Below, one piece after another: positions 15,001-17,144 of a stretch of 17,144 nucleotides of DNA (position 1 is the stretch's first letter; every line of letters starts with the position of its first letter). This DNA is from Candidatus Omnitrophota bacterium. Lineage in GTDB: Bacteria > Omnitrophota > Omnitrophia > Omnitrophales > JACROU01. The DNA is taken from the NCBI GenBank assembly GCA_016206875.1, contig JACQQR010000167.1, positions 1-17,144 on the forward strand, given 5' to 3'. The notes under the pieces were generated by a model. It saw nothing but the letters and a program-made list of their open reading frames with translations, did not search any database and was not told where the DNA came from. Position numbers and translations under genes: made by a program.

Positions 15001-17144
15001 GGCGGCGGCCTCGGCTGCCTGGTGGGGCGAGAAATGATCACCGATCAAAACCGCGCACAGTTTGCTTCCGGCGCCAGTTTGGGGGTGGATGAGGAAATTG
15101 CAGATCATTTTTATAGGGCTCATCAATATATCAATCAGGGAGACGTGGTTGCGGCAGAGGCTGAATTTACAGGAGCGCACACATTAATGCAGCGCGGCCT
15201 TGAAGAAGAGTCTGGCGACAGGGCAAACGTGCAGCTATTCATCATCAAGGCAACTAATATAGGCAATCGATTCAGCAGGATATATTCCATTCCCGGAATA
15301 GAGGCGTCAGAAAAGATATTTAATGTCCTTTACGATTTAGTGATGGAAGATCGTTTTCAAAGCGATCCCGCAGTATTGGGTCAGGCGGGGCGTATTATTT
15401 CTGGCTATACCACCTTAGTGACCTCGGCGATCCGGAGAGGCCGTTTGGATTTGGCCGAAGCGGCATTGAATAATGCCCTGGTGTTAGCCAAAGAAGAGCG
15501 CTTTCGGGCATTTGAAGATGTGCGAAAGCAAATGGAATTTGTGATTGCCGGCTATACCAATTTAGCGGCACGTAAAATTGAATCAGGAAAGCTCCCCGAA
15601 GCACAATCCATTGCCGGCCAAATGCTCAGATTGATTTCTGATCCGTCATTCAGACAGTACCCTCACGTGAGAGAACAAATCGGATTTATCATTGCCGTTT
15701 ATGTCAACCTGGTTTTTGCGCTCATCAATAGGGAACACTACATTGCCGCCAAAGCAATACTGGAATCCACAAAACGTTTAGCCGAAACAAAAAATGTTGC
15801 CTCCTATCCTGGAATCAGGGCAGAGCGGGCACGCATTCAGGCGGCGCAAGACCTATTAGCAAAGGCGGAAGCCTCTGCATCCAGTTTGGGCAAAGATCGC
15901 CACGAGTCCCATCACGAACGCCGCATCGTGATGCCGAACACCATGGTGTGGGTGCCGGTGGAAATTGTGAAAAATTATGCGGTGGATCCTGAAGAACAGG
16001 TCCGGCGTGACCTCGCCGCGGGATTTTTCCAGCTGCGGGAGGATGGACAACTGTGGGCGCCGGTAGTGCGCCGGCCCGGCCTGACGGAACGCACCATTCA
16101 CCAGCGGTCGGTCGAGAGCATCATGACACCGGAGGCGCTGGCGCAGGGCGCCCGGACTCGTGTGGTGAAGGGGTCAGGAGTGCCTGCCAATTATGCCCGG
16201 CAACGATTTTGGAATCCGGAGCTATTGGACGGAGGCCACCGCGGGGAGCTTTTGGAATCGTCTTTCCACTGGGAGCCTATACACGTGTATGAAAGCCAAC
16301 ACTTTTTTGGCGGAGAAACATTGGAGAGCGCGCGGCATCAAGCCGAGGCAGCCGGGCGCCTTCGCCGGGCCTACCTGCAGGCTTTAGCCGAGAAGGATCC
16401 GGCAGCCCTTTTGGCCAGGGATCGATACGGTATTGTGGAAGCGCCGACATTGGAGCCATTCTATTTATTGCGGCCGCTCGAGCTGCCCGTTCAACAAGGG
16501 ATGAAGGATATTTTTCTGTGGGAGGCCGCCCGGGTGTTGCGCGAGTCGGGAGTTCCGGAGGCCGTCATTAATCAGCAAATTATTTTTGTTTACGAAACAC
16601 CGCTGAATATTCGCGTGGGTGAAATTGTGAGCAGACAATGGCCGGCTGATGCATCCTGTGGTGATGTTACCGCCAGCCTTCGAGAATTGGTTTATGCGGC
16701 TTTTGGCCGTCCGCCAAACAAAAGCGAAATGCATCATGCTTTTGGCGCGCGGTTGGGTTTGGTCCTTCATTTGATGCATGACCGTCTGAGGGGCACTTTT
16801 TCTTCGGGATTTCGGTTAAGTTCATTGACGTCTTTTAACGTGGGTGCCGATGGTTACGTTCTGGATTTGGATACCGCGCGCTTTCCCGAAGCTGAATCTA
16901 ATCCGCATGATTTTCCCCACGGGCAGCAATGGGACCTTGAATTGGTAGACGGGATTTTAAATATTTGGCATCCACTTTGGCCAGATGGCTGGGCCGCCCG
17001 AAGAGTGCATGAGGCTTATCGGAGGGTGCGCGACGCAAGCGCACGAGACAGTGTAGGGTCTAGTTTGGGCGAGGGCGCGAGTATTTCCGATGCGTTGTCT
17101 GCGCCGCGGCGCATCGTGATGCCGAACACCATGGTGTGGGTGCC
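8962..17144 (+). CDS. Giant exported multidomain repeat protein, 5' part (open at window edge)
   Basis: One reading frame runs from ATG 8962 to the end of the window without a stop: 2727 complete codons, gene incomplete at 3'. An in-frame TAA at 8953-8955 fixes the upstream limit. The start could be ATG 8962 (AAGAAAGG 13 nt upstream) or ATG 8998, which gives a more standard signal peptide; numbering here uses 8962. Order: signal peptide to about residue 36; QDAH/GGFHT domain to 553; three pentein-like units (554-1062, 1063-1542, 1543-2036); TPR-like helices 2042-2305; SelO-like domain 2311-2698; start of a second SelO-like copy from 2704. Linkers of the type [GA][SNA]SLG separate most modules. 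The protein should act in the periplasm, on the surface or outside the cell. Consistent codon periodicity and motif conservation between units show that it is translated sequence. I know of no named homologue; very large genes are reported in Omnitrophota. Total length unknown. Confidence 0.9.
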   Translation, partial: MRFFCRKRYFWAMRTIAFFTAFVFAAGTLSLPASAAAVTSFQNAPFIYLIQDAHDSLDAQANIRIMLKDLVEKEAIPLVLFEGGSRELDKSVYHFSQDAGTNQKVWDAMLAAGDISGLERYALEAPGSVCFSGIEDEAVYLANLEAINKVYGLQAKSAADIATIDARTKADHAQLVTGDVKTVSDLAHDFESHKIDLARYAGELAAWSGKVLGENPEDPRHQKKWPQMVRLLHLVHLENFITRHSAEVKREMKLVHVGATRRGGSPLQSLRRHFERVADELRSRGDSLRNYPHLGRWIAREILRDELDPARISPELARLHQTILDRLPMLDETRAFLAREAEWRRLKKICALEADRSCLSFPTALRGFLRRRDRESRIGTTDPWIPAGVYPRVIESGAGMTNIGILLRAARTHYRIVRERDQIFTRNSLEAIQRTRARKAVIVAGGFHTEAFMRRFDAEGIRYTVLTPSINELSRTLDYAGRISFICHSDPERSEGEESGSRHQDSSPALRRTQNDNTSLAAAGATSGRLRDLEIARLDRRAQEIISAFKPVAGSSLGTPVKLKDICMGEDFTEPYGLYSVGREAEIGMAVTDLNQGRQYRMSILREMNILNFIKEAVSGRMPLMQNLTWQDNVIFAPIVAIIAEDRRRLSSQHKNQLTNILKHMPEAEQERMNQLLEGLLLPEELGEVSGLGGRPLEYLFSTRSDSSKLGMTVFMLVALIVLLLKTKSFNREIAGGFSSYQESWHTEPVRARFVPPFFSGFFTHFLLSTDRSDDFCPENEIGPIVRQFGALRMKTRRDQFEGIAWANDYGVWLPDAGGKRFYYLKPDQPIQRDMDAGYLFRPQQEKFWTHVNEGGASVPGVGRTPFMIFSDSVDPKHVDRLKVSLRREKQISEYSSLECYRLPAGWATFKYGNEVHLMGNNHVDTVMGFIPARMTEHAENLLLIDPLYHEEVKIHPEFQRLLREQNLRVIEVPADETYLNPANFKHLPDGRLLMNYAPQTVAALGLKPDLYSMLPREEALENMPLLTGGLACLLGWEPITTQNRAQFSPVPAAEEPPASPAGRHTITLGGKTYFLDSAEESSPIGIVLTELSPQTQTNLHPRRQMKLLKWLSAVWEGSVPLMTEMPGDQLEPFARVVAAVSGEAPLEGEHVLKVAHELQKLPLSQQAAVVRFVEDFLEEVQPNQFDAMFQIARADYLNWFQCGIARAILAPFVVYLLKNRQYIEGFQRHWQVGRRCFRTEIVQKHFIPLLHFSLASHFNVGSAHPEEIRLASELAGVLETLKTLSLPLRRQKPGDRLGWAKDSRVWLPHIAGQPFYALSSAKPGDRSTSFQRLDQPLNSLPCDISEGGASVRGVAHTPFMLFADSIPLDQAKELLPVVRRLPGYEQTNFYRLPAGWITFGDGRQNFLVDNRHIDAVMGFIPARMTEHDRNILLVDPLYHAEVQTNPEFQRLLAEQNLLVIEVHPNETHLNPANFAELPDGRLFFNYAPETLRALRLKPGTYISLNSEQALRQTPMLMGGLGCLVGRELITNQNRAQFAVAAGNSLGAPQLEKRIFMQGESGDPYDIYSVPRSARQGVVVTSFNRPEALAMHLSRESALLNFLLEVISGVIPLMQDMNILEALPLMSLFTSIASPEEGQILGQDYQAFMQLLRGLPAKEVERMDRLLEGFLLPLELAQLGRRPVEYLICMSPNELGYFLGATVFKLAVLMVWVLKNQAVYQKLQSGLRSYQAVWNTEAVKNRYIPPPHYSLMVKFIIHAERGEFDPETEILGITRLLASLDIPVHRDGNPEGDLWAKDSRVWLPDIDGEKLYYLQPHGPKHRGTGTNHLFARQPGLGLINISEGGASIPGIGKTPFMLFADSLDRSHTTQLKAALKGMPGYELLRSYRLPAGWATFKYFNEVYLIGNAHIDMVMAWIPQGLTQSGKPALLIDPLYRAEMRSHSVFQTFIHDQQLRIVEVHPDETHFNPTNYVILPNGQLLFNYAPQTIARLGLKEGAFIMLREEEALQYMPGLGGGLGCLVGREMITDQNRAQFASGASLGVDEEIADHFYRAHQYINQGDVVAAEAEFTGAHTLMQRGLEEESGDRANVQLFIIKATNIGNRFSRIYSIPGIEASEKIFNVLYDLVMEDRFQSDPAVLGQAGRIISGYTTLVTSAIRRGRLDLAEAALNNALVLAKEERFRAFEDVRKQMEFVIAGYTNLAARKIESGKLPEAQSIAGQMLRLISDPSFRQYPHVREQIGFIIAVYVNLVFALINREHYIAAKAILESTKRLAETKNVASYPGIRAERARIQAAQDLLAKAEASASSLGKDRHESHHERRIVMPNTMVWVPVEIVKNYAVDPEEQVRRDLAAGFFQLREDGQLWAPVVRRPGLTERTIHQRSVESIMTPEALAQGARTRVVKGSGVPANYARQRFWNPELLDGGHRGELLESSFHWEPIHVYESQHFFGGETLESARHQAEAAGRLRRAYLQALAEKDPAALLARDRYGIVEAPTLEPFYLLRPLELPVQQGMKDIFLWEAARVLRESGVPEAVINQQIIFVYETPLNIRVGEIVSRQWPADASCGDVTASLRELVYAAFGRPPNKSEMHHAFGARLGLVLHLMHDRLRGTFSSGFRLSSLTSFNVGADGYVLDLDTARFPEAESNPHDFPHGQQWDLELVDGILNIWHPLWPDGWAARRVHEAYRRVRDASARDSVGSSLGEGASISDALSAPRRIVMPNTMVWV
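9730..9763. repeat. Perfect 34-nt palindrome inside coding sequence
   Basis: The 17-nt arm 9730-9746 (GTAGGGGCGACCCGCCG) is exactly the reverse complement of 9747-9763. The sequence is translated in frame as part of HVGATRRGGSPLQ. Similar GTAGGGGCGA...CCCCTAC palindromes are common dispersed intergenic repeats in several bacterial phyla, so this looks like an insertion tolerated within the N-terminal domain. Confidence 0.8.
10036..10165. repeat. 130-nt MITE-like element inserted in the giant gene
   Basis: The ends TTGTCATTCCCG (10036-10047) and CGGGAATGACAA (10154-10165) are perfect 12-nt inverted repeats, and an inner pair CGGGAATCCAGG (10081-10092) / CCTGGATTCCCG (10109-10120) is also perfect. 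It shares both terminal and inner motifs with 7570-7654. It is read through in frame, contributing about 43 residues (from CLSFPTALRG to GAGMTN). 130 is not a multiple of three, so added target bases or small changes must have kept the frame. Confidence 0.8.
10419..10511. repeat. 93-nt MITE-like element inserted in the giant gene
   Basis: The ends TTGTCATTCTGA (10419-10430) and TCAGAATGACAA (10500-10511) are perfect inverted repeats, with an inner AGAATCTGG/CCAAGATTCTT pair. Length 93 nt equals 31 codons, and it is read through as CHSDPERSEGEES...RRTQNDN. Peptides of this kind come from translating a widespread intergenic repeat. It lies between the GGFHT domain and the first SLG linker, where a linker insertion would do little harm. 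Confidence 0.82.
10621..12147 (+). other. Pentein-like unit 1 of the giant protein
   Basis: Residues 554-1062, opening with GSSLG. A helical first half (about 560-770) includes the hydrophobic stretch MTVFMLVALIVLLL (712-725). The second half carries the putative pentein set: Asp809 in WANDYGVW, Glu854 in NEGGAS, His923-x-Asp925 in HVDTVM, and Cys1033 in GGLACLLG. The DETYLNPANF...LPDGRL block between His and Cys resembles that region in DDAH-type enzymes. Spacings: D-E 45, E-H 69, H-C 110. If active it would act on guanidino substrates such as arginine, methylated arginine or peptidyl-arginine. It ends in a proline-rich linker (PVPAAEEPPASPAG) rather than an SLG motif. Confidence 0.55.
12148..13587 (+). 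other. Pentein-like unit 2 of the giant protein
   Basis: Residues 1063-1542. It starts GRHTITLGGKTYFL without an SLG linker, and its helical first half is clearly diverged from units 1 and 3. The second half is well conserved: Asp1303 in WAKDSRVW, Glu1347 in SEGGAS, His1413-x-Asp1415 in HIDAVM, Cys1523 in GGLGCLVG. Spacings: D-E 44, E-H 66, H-C 110. MGFIPARMTEH, LNPANF, LPDGRL, NYAP and QNRAQF match unit 1 closely. At the DNA level 13519-13541 is identical over 23 nt to 15007-15029 in unit 3. Confidence 0.55.
13588..15069 (+). other. Pentein-like unit 3 of the giant protein
   Basis: Residues 1543-2036, opening with GNSLG. The first half resembles unit 1 (DPYDIYSV matching EPYGLYSV, then IPLMQ, MDRLLEGFLLP and RRPVEYL), with the hydrophobic stretch LGATVFKLAVLMVWVL (1699-1714). 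Catalytic-type residues: Asp1798 in WAKDSRVW, Glu1843 in SEGGAS, His1909-x-Asp1911 in HIDMVM, Cys2019 in GGLGCLVG. Spacings: D-E 45, E-H 66, H-C 110. It ends QNRAQFAS before the GASLG linker. Unit 3 changes GFIPARMTEH to AWIPQGLTQS, so the loop after HxD may differ in specificity. Confidence 0.55.
15085..15876 (+). other. TPR-like helical segment of the giant protein
   Basis: Residues 2042-2305 lie between two SLG linkers and read as amphipathic helices. Phrases such as HFYRAHQYINQGDVVAAEAE, AIRRGRLDLAEAALNNALVL and NLAARKIESGKLPEAQSIAG have the small-residue and Gly-x-x-x-x-A spacing of tetratricopeptide-type repeats, roughly four to six helical pairs. Such segments normally mediate protein-protein contacts; here it may be a spacer or partner-binding arm between the pentein-like and SelO-like modules. 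Confidence 0.5.
15892..17055 (+). other. SelO/pseudokinase-like domain, copy 1, of the giant protein
   Basis: Residues 2311-2698. After an opening RRIVMPNTMVWVPV, features come in kinase-fold order: VVKGSG with Lys2403, a hinge-like FVYETPLNIRVGEIV (2542-2556) that resembles the RVAxSxIRxGxF block of SelO, a helix GARLGLVLHLMHD, then SSGFRLSSLTSFNV with Asn2626 and YVLDLDT with Asp2635. In SelO the corresponding stretch is a GFxHGVMNTDN block followed by IDYG; here the Asn and Asp are kept but most of the catalytic-loop signature is not. If it is related, it may be a diverged AMP- or phosphate-transferring domain or an inactive scaffold. The call rests on eye alignment only. Confidence 0.35.
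15922..15956 (+). repeat. 35-nt direct repeat, copy 1 (start of SelO-like domain 1)
   Basis: Identical to 17110-17144, which runs to the window end, so the true match may be longer. It encodes RIVMPNTMVWV. The offset of 1188 nt is exactly 396 codons, showing in-frame tandem duplication of the SelO-like domain. Identity at synonymous positions suggests a recent duplication or gene conversion. Confidence 0.9.
17071..17144 (+). other. Start of SelO-like domain copy 2, cut by the window edge
   Basis: After the GSSLG linker at 17056-17070 the sequence reads EGASISDALSAPR and then repeats RIVMPNTMVWV from copy 1, encoded by the same 35 nt (17110-17144). Only residues 2704-2727 are visible, so the size and integrity of the second copy, and how many more follow, cannot be judged here. 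Confidence 0.8.

Larger units (their letters stand above)
10621..17070 (+). repeat. Five dispersed xSLG linker motifs in the giant gene
   Basis: Linkers lie at 10621-10635 (GSSLG, 554-558), 13588-13602 (GNSLG, 1543-1547), 15070-15084 (GASLG, 2037-2041), 15877-15891 (ASSLG, 2306-2310) and 17056-17070 (GSSLG, 2699-2703). All five encode SLG as AGT TTG GGN, four of them with GGC. They fall at domain boundaries and mark the modular layout. Their role (flexible hinge, processing site or leftover of module shuffling) is unknown. Confidence 0.8.

Noticed and set aside
15892..17055. Active canonical protein kinase
   Set aside because: The HRD- or HGD-type catalytic loop is missing; only a degenerate or SelO-like relationship can be suggested.
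8962..17144. Treating this half as intergenic, pseudogenic or many small genes
   Set aside because: A single frame is open throughout, and conserved catalytic-type motifs recur in that same frame at regular spacing.
1..17144. tRNA, rRNA, riboswitch, transposase or phage genes
   Set aside because: No cloverleaf, rRNA stretch, transposase or integrase coding sequence was seen on either strand; the mobile-looking elements are all noncoding palindromes.

Overview
The window looks like a chromosomal segment of a Gram-negative, outer-membrane-bearing bacterium, most likely from the Omnitrophota (candidate phylum OP3) or a close relative. That placement is an inference. It rests on a run of lipopolysaccharide-type glycosyltransferases, a predicted lipoprotein, and the start of a very large secreted repeat protein with xSLG linkers, a style I associate with Omnitrophota. 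There is no rRNA or other phylogenetic marker. All genes supported here are on the + strand.

Region 1 (85-7556) is a tight operon-like block of six glycosyltransferase genes: a GT4-GT9 fusion, a GT4, and four more GT9 (heptosyltransferase-like) enzymes. Genes overlap or nearly touch, and several starts are GTG or TTG. Together they should build the inner core or a related glycan of the outer leaflet. Four of the five GT9 domains end in a four-cysteine motif.

Region 2 (7557-8961) holds a lipoprotein with a DUF3108-like domain (7662-8540), bracketed by inverted repeats: a MITE-like palindrome directly in front of it, a small terminator-like hairpin after it, and a GC-rich palindrome further on. 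The 421-base stretch 8541-8961 has no convincing gene.

Region 3 (8962 to the window edge) is one uninterrupted reading frame of at least 2727 codons with no stop before the window ends. It encodes a giant exported multidomain protein. In order: a signal peptide; an N-terminal domain with QDAH, FEGG and GGFHT motifs; three tandem units of about 490 residues, each with the Asp / Glu / His-x-Asp / Cys set expected of pentein-fold guanidino-modifying enzymes (deiminase/dihydrolase type); a TPR-like helical segment; a domain of about 390 residues resembling a degenerate SelO/pseudokinase fold; and the beginning of a second copy of that domain at the window edge. Five xSLG linkers, all encoded AGT TTG GGN, separate the modules. 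Three palindromic mobile-repeat-like elements sit inside the N-terminal domain without breaking the frame.

The protein is the most interesting object here. Three probable pentein modules and at least two SelO-like modules on one exported giant chain are not an arrangement I recognise from a named system. The domain assignments come from motif order and spacing read by eye and need profile or structure searches.
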